A stretch of 64,000 bases of DNA from Musa acuminata AAA Group (lineage: Eukaryota > Streptophyta > Magnoliopsida > Zingiberales > Musaceae), in assembly GCF_036884655.1 (NCBI RefSeq), contig NC_088345.1:32974501-33038500 (forward strand). The letters run 5' to 3'. The notes under the pieces are model-generated. The model made no database searches. It worked only from the letters and a program-made list of their open reading frames with translations, and was not told where the DNA came from. This document shows, piece by piece, positions 1-12,109 of this stretch. A program made the translations under genes and the position numbers. How positions within the stretch are numbered: position 1 is the stretch's first letter; each line of letters opens with the position of its first letter.

Positions 1-32
1 TCCTCTCGCTTACTTCCCTCATCTCTGCCTCC
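1..32 (-). CDS. p24-delta-like gene, exon 4 (cut by window edge)
   Basis: The acceptor AG at 33-34 is followed by 32 coding bases that complete an arginine codon split by the intron and continue [10 protein letters not shown], the segment just before the transmembrane helix. The remainder of the exon is outside the window. Confidence 0.85.
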
Positions 33-3000
33 CTGAAAGCATAAAAAATACAGAAGAAACAATACATGATCAGATGCTAGTTATTACCCACAACCGCATG
101 GAATATTTGACAAGAAACCACTTTTTTTTTCTTTTTTTAATTACCTGGACTTAAGATAAAGCAGGTTTGCATGGATTGCTTGCACAGCTGCTTCTAATTT
201 TGTCAACTCTAGCTCAACGCCCTGCATTTTGAGAAGCTTGGCCATAATTGTCACCAAAAAAATGCACCTCAAATTGGAATTGCACATCCTATATACCAAG
301 GTGACGAGTTTGCTTTGTAGCTCTAAGTGCTCACCTCAATCTTATCTTTTTTGGCAACAGAATCCCAGTCCTTCGCTGCAATTCCAATCTTCCAGTCAAG
401 GCTAACACTGGCTCCAACACCTTTATCACCACTATCTATCCAGAAACATGCCAAGTAGTTGCCGGCTTCAGTAGTTGTGAATGCAAACTGACCTGCTGTA
501 ACATGCTCTTTGTGGTGAAGTGTGTTTCCATAAGGTGATGTAACCTACAAAAAAAGGCAATTCAGCTGAAGCAACAAAAGGTACAAATATACAAGATGCC
601 ATCTAAATACTGATGATTAGACATTATAAAATTTCTTTGTTAAGCCTCTCTTGATCTCAACACACCCAATTTATGTAATTTAGATACATAAAATAAGGAG
701 GGATAATGGCTTGCAGAGAAAGAAAGGTGGGTTCACTGAAGGTAAATTGGCTCCCAAGTCCAAAGAATGTTGGGGCACCAATCATTCTCATGAGTTTCAA
801 TATTACCTCTTATGATGGAAATAGGGGCCTACCTTCTTGTCCATATCATTTCGATGTTACCTCAACTTCTTATGCCCAAAGACAGGAGCCTACCTTTACT
901 TCCTTTTTTTCCATGGCACTTCCTTTTCTCTATCACAAGTAATGTGGGAGTCAAAATAAAACTCAGTGCTAAGTTTCCAGACTGCCTTTCCTCTACATTT
1001 CAGAGCTCAAGATCCCAAAAGGATGTTGCCTTATCATAATAGGATGATTGATGCTATGCTATGAAGAACAGATACAAATGACTTCCAATATCTATATCGA
1101 ATATATGTTGCATATGATGATTGTTAAATACTCCCAAGACACATATCGGATACTGCACGATATTTAATGTCTTGGATGCTTTTTAGAGGCATATTTTGTG
1201 GCTACTTCATAGACACTTATTTGTTTCCTTTGAATGTTGTTCTTTAACATGGAAAAGATTAGTACATCATCAGATAGATTATTGACTTTTTTTTACCAAA
1301 CATTAGATTTTGATAAAATAAGTTTAAGTAATGGTCCTACCTTATTTTTCAAAAGTTCTTGGTAGCTCATGCATATTCTTTGAACATTTTTTCTGATTAC
1401 TTGTTTTCATACTGATATGTAACTACATATTAGAATACTATAGCAAATGCCAAGCTTTGTAATATGTATTACTAACAAATGAAAATTTTTTGGTCTGTCA
1501 TTGCCATTTTACATCCATTTTTCAAAACTTGACATAGCAACATATTCCGACGTATTAGTATCTCATATCCATATCTAAGCCTCATAGATGCCGTGAAATA
1601 AATCACCAAGTGTTCATCAAAGAGCATCAGCAGATTTAAGTTGGAAATGATCAGCTCTTAGGATGGCATATAATATTATGTTACGTCAAATCACTCAAAA
1701 ATTGGAATTAATTTGGTGCTATGCTTTTGGTCTCCATTTCCAAACCGCTTTTAACCTGATATATGCTAAAAGCAATATTTTTTGTCATTAATTCCCATGT
1801 CATGTTTTTAAGGGCCTAGAAATATAACCCAACAAGATTTAATCCATCATCTATTTGAAAAAAAAACCATCCACAATTTGCAGATGTTTTTTTCAATTGT
1901 AGCACTTTATTCTTTTTTGAAAATGTAAAATCCAAGAGTCTTCGAGAAGTTGGAGGAATGGTTGCTAGAGAAAAATGCTACAGATTGCACCAATGTGTTC
2001 AAATCAAAAGGAGTTCATATGGCACTAGACTAAAGGTTCCATTTCAACTTATTAGATGAGAATCTGCCAAAAGTTAAAAGCAATGTCTACCTTAATTTGT
2101 GCATGCATGACCTGGTTTTCCACAGAGCATGATTTATGGCACTGCTAGGAGTAAATGAAGATGAAGGATTGGTAGTGAAAAGTGTAATGGCTAAAACCTA
2201 GAATAATGGTAACTTCATGGATCAAATACAGATGAAGGATTCACAGGTATGATAAATATTATGCAGAGTCTTGAGTCAAATTGTGGTGCAATGATGACAG
2301 CAATTAACAAACACAAGTAATATATGAAGCAACAACCAGTATAATTGTGACAGAAATCAGGTATTCTAATTTTTTTGTCCCTAGCAATGAAATCAACAAA
2401 TGCTTAGGCGCTCGCCTTGGCGCCCAGGCGAGGTGAGGCGAGACCCGAGCACCTCAATTAGGGTTTGGGCCGGCGCCTTCAACTAGGTGCTGCTTAGGCA
2501 TGCGCTTGGGCCTAGGTGTTGGGTAGCCAAAGCGCTCGCCTGACCCAAATTAGCTTTAAATGAGCTTGAGTTGAACCCGAATTGAATGATTCGGTTGATC
2601 GGTTCAACCAAGCAAGATAACCCAGCTCACTAATCCCTATCCCCAACCCCTCTTCATGTGTGACCCCTTTCCTTTAACCTAATCATCGTGTCTTTGTCTA
2701 TGTGCAAGGTGACTGCATCTACTCTTCTGAGCAAGTGTGCAAGCTGACGACCGATGTTTGTGTGCAAGCCAACAATGCTTCCCCTCGTGAAAGAAGGTAT
2801 CTTCTCCTCTTTCCTCTCTTTCCTTCTCCCTCTTTCCATCCCTCTCCACCTTCTGTCGGTGCCAGTCCTTGAGCTCTCGCCACGCTGTCCCCTCCTCCAT
2901 ATCTCATGGTCGTACCTCCCTCTCTTGTCTCTCTCTTGTCATGTTGTTCCCTCTACTTTCGGTGGCAACACCTCTGTCTCTCGGTAACTCCCGACGACCA

Positions 3001-6000
3001 CGAAGGTCAATGGTAATGCCCCCTTCCCCCTCTCTTTGCTTCTTCCTAACATAATCACCTCCCCTCCCCCTTGGCTCTCTCTCCCCCCTCGACCCCCCTC
3101 GCCTCTCTCTATCTCTCTCTTAAGGCGACTCCAAAGATCACTAGCAACCGACAATACCCCCTCCCCCCTCTCTCTTCTTGTTTCTCTCTCTACTTCTTTC
3201 CCTGCCCCTTCCCTTGCTCTTAGCTAGTTTTCCCCTCCCACGAGTGCCCTCTCCTCTTCCTACTTCTTTCTCTCCTTGACATCCCCAATAATTATTGAAT
3301 TTGTTACTACTAGGATTTTAATTTATCATTGTTAGAATTCTTACCAAAATTCTTGGACTTTTTATGTTAATTTTCTTGTGTTTTGTTATTTTTGTTGTTA
3401 TATTTGGTCAATTTAATACTTTAATACTTTTAGTGAATTAAAAAGCATTAGGTGCTAAGGTCCTAAAACGCCCGAGGCGCTAGGCGCTTGCCAGAGCGAA
3501 GCACGACGTTCTAAAATATAAAAATACAAAAAATATAATATTATTAATCTAATAAATAAAAAATTATTTTGTACAATAATTAATAATCAACTGTTAACAA
3601 TATATTATTTACTGTTAATAGCAATTAGAAGGGAAAAGTATAATTGTTAAAATGGATAAAAAATATCATCTAGTAAAACCGACAGTGAAGTCAAAACTCA
3701 TAAGAGAAGTAGCAGACAATAGCTACAGCAGCGGAGTCGCAGATAGCAGTAGCGACAACGAAGTCGCGGATAGCAACAACAACAGCGGCAAATAGCAGAC
3801 AACAACGAAAGCTGAGGAGACTCGGTCGGCAACAAAGGAAGACTCGGAGGCAGAGGGAGAAATCGTCGGCGATGGAGGCAGAGGGAGAAAGTGCATGCTA
3901 GGGTTGGGAGTTGAGGTCGTGCACAAGTTTTGAGGTAACTGCGTGCATTAGTTGGTTCAATCGAACCAACAAACAACACATTTAACTGAACCCGATTGCC
4001 TTATATCAACCGGGCACTCGCTCGAAGTGCCCGACGCTTGGGCTCGGGCGAGCGTCGCCTGGCCCTTATATGAGGCGCTCGAGCCTCGCCTGGCCTCGCC
4101 CGAGCGCCTTTTTAAGTCACTGAATGCTTTATAGATGTTAAATAAATTACTAATGTCTTAATGGTGATAATTTGATTGTGAAGTGATATAAAACTTATAT
4201 TTTGTCAAATTTTTATATTAATTATCGTCTTTCTTCTTAATTATATTTTTATATTGGCAAGCGTCTTGTTTCGCTCGGGCAAGCACCTAGACGAGCGCCT
4301 AGCGCCTCGTGTGTTTTAGAGCCTTGGCGCCTTTTAGCACCTAGCACCTTTGACAACACTCATTCCTAGTGAATTCTAGGGATCCTCTATCAAAAGCCTT
4401 TTACAATTAAAATATAATGACCAATGTACAATGAATAAATTTCTGCCAGCCTTACTGTCCACTATCTCTTTTAAGAATATCACAGAATCTTTGTGAAAGC
4501 AAATTAACCTTCCTTTCCAAGGGCATCACCTGAAAAGACTCTTTTACCAAGGCAGTCTATTGTGTGGGTGAGCAGCTCTTAGGTCGCCCATTTGCATCTT
4601 GTGTGAGGAACCTTAGGTGTAGGGTTTCTTGAAAAATTATAAGTTGGACTGGGTCACTTAAAAAGGGATGGTCAGTGTCCCAATTCACACCTGGACCAAT
4701 AAGTATGATTGGCTATGAACCGATCCAAATGAAATTGCATTTGTTGTTTTCATGTATGGTTAGCTGCCCACATATCATACATATATCATGAGCTCCACAC
4801 TCTCATATCTTCTACCAAACCATGTATATGTTGTCAAAGCATAGATAGAACTACTTCCTTATTCATGTTAAGAACTAACAATTATTAATTATCCATGCAA
4901 GCTAGCCAGTAACTTTTTCCTCAATGAAACATTTCAACTGAACCTACCTTCTTGTTCAAGAACTTATGTTAAGCCACTTTATTCCAACGTGATGCTCTAG
5001 GACGCAAGTAAGTAGGTGTTGTTTACAGTTGAAATTAAAATTTAACCCCAATTTAGCTATAAGTACTCCCAAAATAAGGTCACTTCTACTGTTCGTACTG
5101 ACTCTTAAGTACAATGTCTGTAAAGCATGCACACAGTCAGTATGGATGGACGACTTCAGTGATGAACAATGGCTGATAGCCCCTATTTTGTTAGGGAAAG
5201 GATTCTTAAATGCTTTTCTTGTTCTCTTGATCTGACCAGAGGCCTATTTGGCCTTCTTTCTTTTACAAAATGAAATAGAACTGCTGATCTTTCATTCCCA
5301 ACTCGTGAAGGATTCCTCCATGAAGTTGGATTCCATCTTTAGGCCTTGAAAAATCAGGATAACTTCTGCTACAGTGATATAAAAATGGATATGAAGTAGG
5401 TTAGACCTGAGCTTGATCAACTTGGACCAGAAATCTGATCACGTCGAGTGCATTCATTAACATTTCCCATCTTTCAAATCTGCCATCAGATCAACACTAA
5501 AACAGAAAGAAACAGATTGATCCCCATGCAATTGATCAATTGAACTTGTTAATGAAAATTTTATTTTTATGTCATTGATTGTCAACATTCATGATAGGTC
5601 TTGTGGCCATATCGAGCTTTGAGTTGTGTCTCACTGCGTGCTGGATCTGCTGAATCTTTAGGAGTTAATAATTCATTGCAATGTTCCAAAACAAGGTCAA
5701 TGACTGTTGGCCTGAGCTTATGCAATGCGATTTTGGAAGGCTAAAACTTTCAGCTTGTTGTAATATCCTATCTTGGGATGGTCTGGATCCTATCAGGATC
5801 TCTAGAGTTGTCTTCAAAGCAGGGGGAAGAAGTCAAATTCAGCATAGGAGACATTAGAGTTTTGGTTGATAATTAATTGCATGCAGAAGGAATAATATCA
5901 CGATGAGTGTATGGCCGTAATCATCTCTGCATGTTTGCTTTATGGTACAAACTGTTATAAATTATTCAAATTAAAAAAAAGAATTTCTTTTTAAAAGATT

Positions 6001-9000
6001 TATTTGAAAAGGTGGTTTCCTTTGTAGTTATTTTGATAGTTATTTTTCAAAGGTTGTGTCTTTTGTGAAAAATATCTATAAATAGATATTTGAGAGTAAA
6101 TTATGATGTCATCTCTTTCATACTCTTCTTCTTTACTCTCCAAGTGATTGAATTAGACATTCTCTAATTCCTTTTTGAAGATTCTTTATCGTTTGCTCAA
6201 TACAAATCTTCTAAAGGCTTGTCATATCCACTAAAACTATTTGCATCAAACCCATAGCAATCTTATTGAGAAAATGGTGCAAATATCATTTTTAGGAAAG
6301 TGTTTATACACGTTTCAAGCCTAAATATATTTCCTATAGTATTCTTGATCGTGTTTGTTATTTGTTTCCAAAGTGTTTTCATCCTCTTCTTTATCGTATT
6401 TTTCCAACAATCTAAAAACGATATTTTGTGAGTTTATACAAATTCACCATGGAGGCCACAAATACCATCAAATTATTGAATCAAGATTTTGTTCGTTTGG
6501 ATCGTTTTGATGGAACGAATTTTACCCGTTGGCAAGACAAGATGAAGTTCATGTTGACTGCTTTGAAGATCTTCTATGTGCTTGATCCAAATCTTCAACC
6601 AATTCCTGATCCAACTGATGATGACACCGATGAAGTCAAGGCTGAACAAAAGAAGAGAAATGAAGATGAAGTCATGTTTAGAGAACACATTCTCAATGCT
6701 CTTTCGGACTAGCTTTATGATTTTTATACGGTGGAACCATTTGCAAAAGCAATTTGGAATGCTTTGGATTTCAAATATTATGTCGAAGAACAAGGTACAA
6801 AGAAATTTTTAATTTCTAAATATTCTGATTACAAGTTTGTGGATGACAAGTCAATCTTGGCACAAGTGCACGAGTTGTAGGTCATTGTTAATCAATTAAA
6901 GGCTGAAAAAATCAACTTCCTAAACCTTTTCAAGTAGGGGCTATAATAGCCAAGTTACCTTCATCTTAGAAAGAATATAGGAAAAAGATTTTGCATGACT
7001 CAAAAAATATCACTTTGGAGCAAATTCAAAAACATCTTCGAATCGAGGAGGAATCGAGAATGAGAGATAAGAGTGAGAACTCTTTTAGCAATATAAAAGC
7101 AAATGTTGTGAATCAGCCTAAGAATTCCAACAAAGGCAAGCAAAACAAGGAGAATCATTTTGGCCCCAAAAGGGATCAAAGAAAATTTAAGAAGCCAAAG
7201 AGTGGAGGTTGTTTTATTTGTGGAAAACCTAATCATTTTGCTAGGGATTGTAGATTTAAAAAAGGCCAAAACCCAAAAGTCAACTCCATTGAGGGAGATG
7301 ATAATATAATCGCTATGGTGAGCGAAGTGAATGCTATATTTGGCAAGGTTTCTGGTTGGTGGTATGACACTTGTGCTACCGTCCATGTTTGTTATGGTAA
7401 GGCACTCTTCAAGACTTACAAAGAAGTCACAGAAGGGCAAGAGATTCAAATGAGAAATAAAGTTCGTTCTAAGGTGATTGGCAAGGGAAATGTGAAACTC
7501 ACTTTCACTTCCGGAAAGAAAGTCACTCTTACTAATGTTCTTCATGTACCATATATGAGTAGAAATTTAGTGAGTGGGAATCTCCTTGGCAAACCTGTAA
7601 TTAAATCTGTGTTGGAAAAGGCTATTCCGCTGAGGGAATGATCAAATTATCTATTGTTGACAATGATTCTAAATTTAATAAAGATGTTGCTTCTATTTAT
7701 ATTGTTGATTATTATTCATTATGGCATGATAGATTAGCACGTATTGGAACTAGCACCATTAGAAGAATGGTTAAGTGTGGCTTAATAAATTATCATTTTG
7801 ATGATCTTAATAAATGTGAAATTTGTGTTAAATCAAAGATGATGAAGAAACCCTTCAAAAGTATCGAAAGATATACTAATTTGTTAGACTTAATACATAT
7901 TCTGATATATGTGAATTAAATGACATATTAACAAGAGGAGGTAATAGATATTTCATTACTTTTATAGATGATATGTCTAGATTCACATATGTGTACTTAT
8001 TGAAACATAAAAATGATGCTTTTAATGTTTTTAAGGCAAATAAAGCAGAAGTTGAAAATCAATTAGGGAAGAAAATTAAGGTTTTAAGAAGTGATAGAGG
8101 AGGAGAATACTTTCCTAATGAATTTAACTTGTTTTGTTAACAACATGGCATAATTCATGAATGTTCAACACCTAGAACATCTGAGCAAAATAAATTAGCA
8201 GAAAGAAAAAATCGAACTTATCTAGAGATGATTAATGCTATATTATTGCATGCTAAATTATTTTATAATTTATGGGGAGAAGCTTTATTGGTTGCATGTC
8301 ATATTTTAAATAGAATTTCCTTTAAAAAAAATAAGATCTCTCCATATAAGTTATGGAAAAGAAGACAACCTAACATTGATTATTTTAAAGTGTGGGAGTG
8401 TCTTACATATTGTAAGAATAATGATCCTCAAAGGACAAAGTTGGGACCTAGAGGAATCAAATGTGCATTTATAGGCTATGCCTCAAATAGCAAAGCTTAT
8501 AGACTTCTTAATTTGAAGCCTAATATCATAATAGAATCTCGAGATGTGGAGTTCTTTAAACATTTAATGACTTAAAGTAATAATGTTCATCCTCCAACTA
8601 GTGAAGAGTCACTAGTGGAGACATCTCAAAAGGTTGGTGAGCAACCTAATATTCTTTTGATTGGACATCAATCAAGTTCACAAGAGGTTGGAGAGCAATC
8701 TCATGAATTAAGGAGAAGCACTCGTGTATGAAAAGCAAAAACATTAAGATCGGATGAGATTGATTATCAAAGTATTTCTCTTTACCTTGTAGAAGGAACT
8801 AATGAAAGAGTCTTAAAAACAATTCCTCTTGTTTTACAAGTGGAAGATGATCCTAAAACGTTTAAAGAAGCTATGGCCTCTCGTGATGCTGCTTTTTGGA
8901 AAGATACTATTAATGATGAGATGAATTCTATTATGTCAAACCACAATTAGGAACTTGTCGATTTACCTTTTGCCTCTAAACCTATTAGTTGTAGATGGGT

Positions 9001-12000
9001 ATTTTGTAGAAAGTATCATATCAATAGTACTCTCCAAACGTTCAAAGCAAGGTTAGTTACTAAAGAATTTCGACAAAAGGAAGGAATATATTATTTTAAC
9101 ACATATGCTTTTGTGGCTAGGATCACATCTATTAGAATTATTTTTGCTTTAGCATCAATTTTTGATCTTTATGTTCATCAAATAGATGTCAAAACGACAT
9201 TTCTAAATGGAAACCTCGATGAGGAGATATATATGGAATAACCCGAATGTTTTGTTCTATCAGGAAATAAACATAAAGTGTGTAAACTTATTAAGTCATT
9301 GTATGGTTTAAAGCAGGCTCCAAAATAGTGGCATGAGAAATTTGATGCAATAATTCTTTCTAATGGATTTGTTCATAATATTGTAGATAAATGTGTTTAT
9401 CTCAAAACTTGTGATGACTATATGGTGATAGCTTGCCTTTATGTGATGATATGTTAATAGTGAGCAACAACATGAAAGGTATTGTAGAAACAAAGAGGTT
9501 TCTATCTTCAACATTTAAGACAAAAGATGTTTGGCAAGTTGATACTCATTACATAGAGAAAGAACCGGAGAAATTCAGTCACTTAAAAATCAAAGAAAGA
9601 AATAACCCGTTTGACCCAAGTATCAAATTAGTCAAGAATGTTAGAAGAATAGTGGTTTAATTAAAATATTCAAGTGCTATAGGAAGTCTTATGTATGCAA
9701 CGCAGTGCGCAAGACCTGATATAGCATTTGTAGTTAGTAAATTGAGTAGATTTACTAGCAATCCAAATGTAGAGCATTGGAAGGTTATTGGAAGAGTTCT
9801 TGGATACCTTAAACGAACCAAAGATTATAACCTACAATACTCAAATTTCCTACTGTTTCTTGGAAGAGCAAGAAACAAACGTGTATAACTCACTCAACTA
9901 TGGAATCAGAATTTGTTGCTCTAGCAGATGCAAGAAAGGAGGTTGAATGGTTAAGGGACTTTCTATTAGAAATTTTATTGACTTCTAAGAGTGTGAATTC
10001 AATTTCTATACTTTGTGATAGTCAAACCACTTTAGCTCGTGCGTATAGTGAAATATATAATGGAAAGTCAAGGCATATAAGTCTTAGACATGATTATGTA
10101 AGGAAATTAATCAAGAGTAAGATTATTTCACTCACATTTGTGAAAACAAGTGAGAATTTGGTTGATCCATTCGCCAAACCTCTTACAAGAGAAGTTGTAA
10201 GATCAACATCAAAATGGATGGGCCTAAAACTCCTTGAATAAAAAATCCACCAATGATAGCAAACCCTACACAACATTATGAAATCAGTAATGAAGAGTTC
10301 AAAGGGTAAGAACAAGTCATTGACATGTGGAGTGGTTCAGCACTTTGAAATATTTTATGAGTCCCATCTAAAGATGTTAAAGTGCTGGTTGTCACCGAAT
10401 GAGGGTTGAGTTAATTATACTCTTAATGAAGTTCAATCAAGTTAGGACAAGTATCTCAAAGAGTGACAATGATACTATAAAAACTTCACCTATATAAACT
10501 TAGAAGTGGTGCCGCTTCGATTGAAAGTTGGAGTTTCTCTCACAAAAGTTCATAAATTTGGATGAGCCCAATGCCATATTAGGACTGAGCAAGATTTTAT
10601 GAGGAATACAAGGATATTGTATTTATGTGTGTGGTATCAATGGTGTTGTCATTAGGAATAATAAATTCAAAGCTTTTATGCTATTTGGGATTTCGACTTT
10701 ACTTTGTGATGCTTACACTAAGGTAATATTCAAACCGAAAGATATATTACTTTATTCATAAATATTATTTAATCACTTGGAGAAAATTTTAAATTTAAAC
10801 AAGTAGGGGATTATTATAAATTATTCAAATTAAAAAAAAAAAGAATTTCTTTTCAAAAGACTTATTTGAAAAGGTGGTTTCCTTTGTAGTTATTTTGATA
10901 GTTATTTTTCAAAGGTTGTGTCTTTTGTGAAAAATATCTATAAATAGATATTTGAGAGTAAATTATGATGACATCTCTTTCATACTCTTTTCTTTACTCT
11001 CCAAGTGATTGAATTAGATATTCTCTAATTTCTCTTTGAAGATTCTTTATTACTTGCTCAATACGGATCTTCTAAAGGCTTGCCATATCCACTAAAACTA
11101 TTTGCATCAAACCCATAGCAATCTTGAGAAGAGGGTGCAAATATCGTTTTTAGGAAAGTGTTTATATACGTTTCAAGCCTAAATATATTTCCTATAGTAT
11201 TCTTGATCTTGTGTTTGTTATTTGTTTCCAAAGTATTTTCATCCTCTTCTTTGTCGTATTTTTCTAACACAAACTGTGTTGCTCTTGCCTGTCAAATTTA
11301 CCGGAGATACTGACATGGCAGTAAGATTGTGCTGGTTTTCTTCTTACTTCCCTCACCATCATATAATTATCTCTATGCATCTGTTGATGCTTTTAAAGCC
11401 TTCATAGTCAAGATTCAGACCTGATTGTTAAATGGCCATTATCATCTGTATCAACAGAAGAATTTAGCAGTGAAATTTTGGTAGGGAGAATTTAGCAGTG
11501 AAATTTTGAATACACTTCTGGTCCTTTAATCCAATTCAAAGTCTATCCAGCACTTTCACTCTCTGCAAATGCTCTGAAATGATCGCCCTTACAAAACCCT
11601 TCCTCCTCGGATCCAACCATTAACACAAAGCACGACTTCACCCACTCATGAAAACAAGCAAATCCACACATCAGATACCAGAACTACCAAAATCACTCCG
11701 ATCTCAATCATCCGCTTTGGCCAAACAAAGAATTTCCTAGAAATGCTTCCGATGTCATGCAAATCTAAGATCGAAAACCAAGCTTTGTCTGTCAAATGAC
11801 AAATAATTATCCCCGATCAAGAAACGACGCGGTCACAACATCAAGGACAGATGTAAAATTTAGAGGCCTAGAGACTAGTTGTTCGCTTACCTTGGCGGAG
11901 ATGATGGGGAGGCCGTCGGCCGGGCCCTCATGGACGACGGCATAGTCGGCGAGCACCACCACGTTGGGTTGTATCTCCTCCGAGACGCACTTGGTGCCCG

Positions 12001-12109
12001 AAGCCGGCAGGTTCAGCCACACCGCGGTCACCCCCGGCGCCAACAGCATATTACACAGGAGCAGCGCAACCACGGCGGGACGCCGGATCACCGCGTCGCG
12101 CAGCCTCAT
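1..12109 (-). CDS. p24-delta-like emp24/GOLD cargo receptor, 5' four exons (gene continues beyond left edge)
   Basis: Spliced gene read as complement of 11891-12109, 335-544, 145-221 and 1-32; all visible junctions obey GT-AG and keep frame. p24-delta proteins are type I membrane proteins of COPI/COPII vesicles that help move GPI-anchored and other cargo between ER and Golgi. The model starts with a hydrophobic signal peptide (about residues 8-30), followed by a GOLD domain whose two conserved cysteines are visible (residue 42 in TKC; the second in the exon 2 motif YLACFW). Exon 3 encodes the helical segment [17 protein letters not shown], and exon 4 continues with [10 protein letters not shown], both characteristic of the delta subfamily. 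The transmembrane helix and cytosolic tail with sorting signals lie off the window. The start is the first ATG of the signal peptide. Recognition is from remembered family sequence, not a search. The paralogue number cannot be assigned. Confidence 0.9.
145..221 (-). CDS. p24-delta-like gene, exon 3
   Basis: 77 bases encoding [20 protein letters not shown] and LLYLKS plus two bases of the next codon. This is the helical coiled-coil part of p24-delta, through which p24 proteins form hetero-oligomers. The acceptor AG is at 222-223; the donor GTAATT begins at 144. Confidence 0.88.
335..544 (-). CDS. p24-delta-like gene, exon 2
   Basis: 210 bases (70 codons, phase 0 at both ends) encoding the second half of the GOLD domain. 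It opens with [16 protein letters not shown] and contains [20 protein letters not shown] and [22 protein letters not shown]. The acceptor is a pyrimidine-rich tract ending in AG (545-546); the donor is GTGAGC (329-334). The cysteine of ACFW would pair with the exon 1 cysteine in the family's usual disulfide. Confidence 0.9.
2404..4355. repeat. Degenerate dispersed repeat with GC-rich palindromic ends (possible nested non-autonomous DNA transposons)
   Basis: Four GC-rich blocks of the type GGCGCTCGCC / GGCGAGGCGAG occur at about 2404-2545, 3450-3515, 4010-4112 and 4258-4340 inside AT-rich intron. The block at 3450-3540 is matched, inverted, by the one at 4230-4350 (shared AGGTGCTA, CTAAAAC, GAGGCGCTAGGCGC and TATAAAAATA). 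The first block is loosely matched, inverted, by 4010-4112. AATGCTT flanks the first pair (about 2400 and 4123). Between the blocks lies a strongly CT-rich stretch (about 2740-3290). No transposase is seen. It could be one or two degenerate hAT- or MITE-like elements; the class is not settled. Confidence 0.45.
5953..6409 (+). repeat. Element A 5' LTR
   Basis: 457 bp from TGTTATAAATTATTC to TTTTTCCAACA. It contains a TATA-like CTATAAATAG about 125 bases in (near 6080), a candidate core promoter. Same sequence as 10812-11269 with scattered, mostly transition, differences. Confidence 0.93.
6449..7275 (+). pseudogene. Element A gag remnant
   Basis: The ATG at 6449 opens [14 protein letters not shown], then [18 protein letters not shown], the N-terminal signature of copia Gag. 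The frame is stopped by TAG near 6710 and again downstream. A CCHC zinc knuckle ([14 protein letters not shown], about 7210-7252) survives in a later open stretch (6991-7641). The nucleocapsid function is recognisable, but no full Gag can be made. Confidence 0.85.
7320..10241 (+). pseudogene. Element A pol remnant (protease, integrase, RT, RNase H)
   Basis: Protease is seen as [12 protein letters not shown] (about 7360-7390), where the third position of the D-T-G triad is Cys. The integrase zinc-binding region ([10 protein letters not shown], then CEICVKSKM) is at 7720-7850. The catalytic core follows with RSDRGGEY (about 8088) and AERKNRT. RT begins near 8990. Its YVDD box near 9440 is broken by loss of one base, and stops occur at about 8139, 8949, 9240 and 9327. 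RNase H-like sequence runs 9691-10241, ending near LLE. Clearly inactive. Confidence 0.88.
10812..11269 (+). repeat. Element A 3' LTR
   Basis: 458 bp ending TTTTTCTAACA, followed directly by the CAAAC target duplication. Small length differences from the 5' copy lie in an A-run and near 11125. Confidence 0.93.
11891..12109 (-). CDS. p24-delta-like gene, exon 1
   Basis: Encodes 73 residues from the start codon: a basic N-terminus ([10 protein letters not shown]), a hydrophobic signal sequence ending near GVTA, then the mature start [18 protein letters not shown] typical of p24-delta proteins. The exon ends in codon phase 0 at a GTAAGC donor (11885-11890). It is clearly more GC-rich than the surrounding intron and intergenic DNA, as is common for first exons of monocot genes. 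Confidence 0.9.

Larger units (their letters stand above)
5953..11269 (+). mobile_element. Element A: complete but inactive Ty1/copia retrotransposon in the p24-delta intron
   Basis: A 5.3-kb element with LTRs at 5953-6409 and 10812-11269, flanked by the perfect 5-bp target duplication CAAAC (5948-5952 and 11270-11274). The LTR has TG...CA ends (the 3' copy begins TA). Internal order is gag, protease, integrase, RT, RNase H, which is the copia order. A purine-rich AAGTAGGGGA precedes the 3' LTR. No match to the initiator-Met primer site follows the 5' LTR. A by-eye count finds about twenty substitutions between the LTRs, so roughly 95% identity. The element lies antisense to the host gene. 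Confidence 0.95.
545..11890 (-). other. Intron 1 of the p24-delta-like gene, about 11.3 kb
   Basis: Bounded by the GTAAGC donor at 11885-11890 and the AG acceptor at 545-546. Three stretches are AT-rich with nothing recognisable: 545-2403, 4356-5947 and 11275-11890. The rest is a degenerate repeat cluster (2404-4355) and the copia element A (5953-11269). Without these insertions the intron would be roughly 4 kb. Confidence 0.85.

Noticed and set aside
2654..3227. Several open frames on both strands in the CT-rich stretch of the intron
   Set aside because: Low-complexity CT-rich DNA inside an intron; no domain, and frames overlap on both strands.
11807..11890. Extension of p24-delta exon 1 in frame beyond the GT donor
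   Set aside because: The open frame continues into non-homologous sequence, while splicing at 11890 joins to an exon that continues the family sequence exactly.
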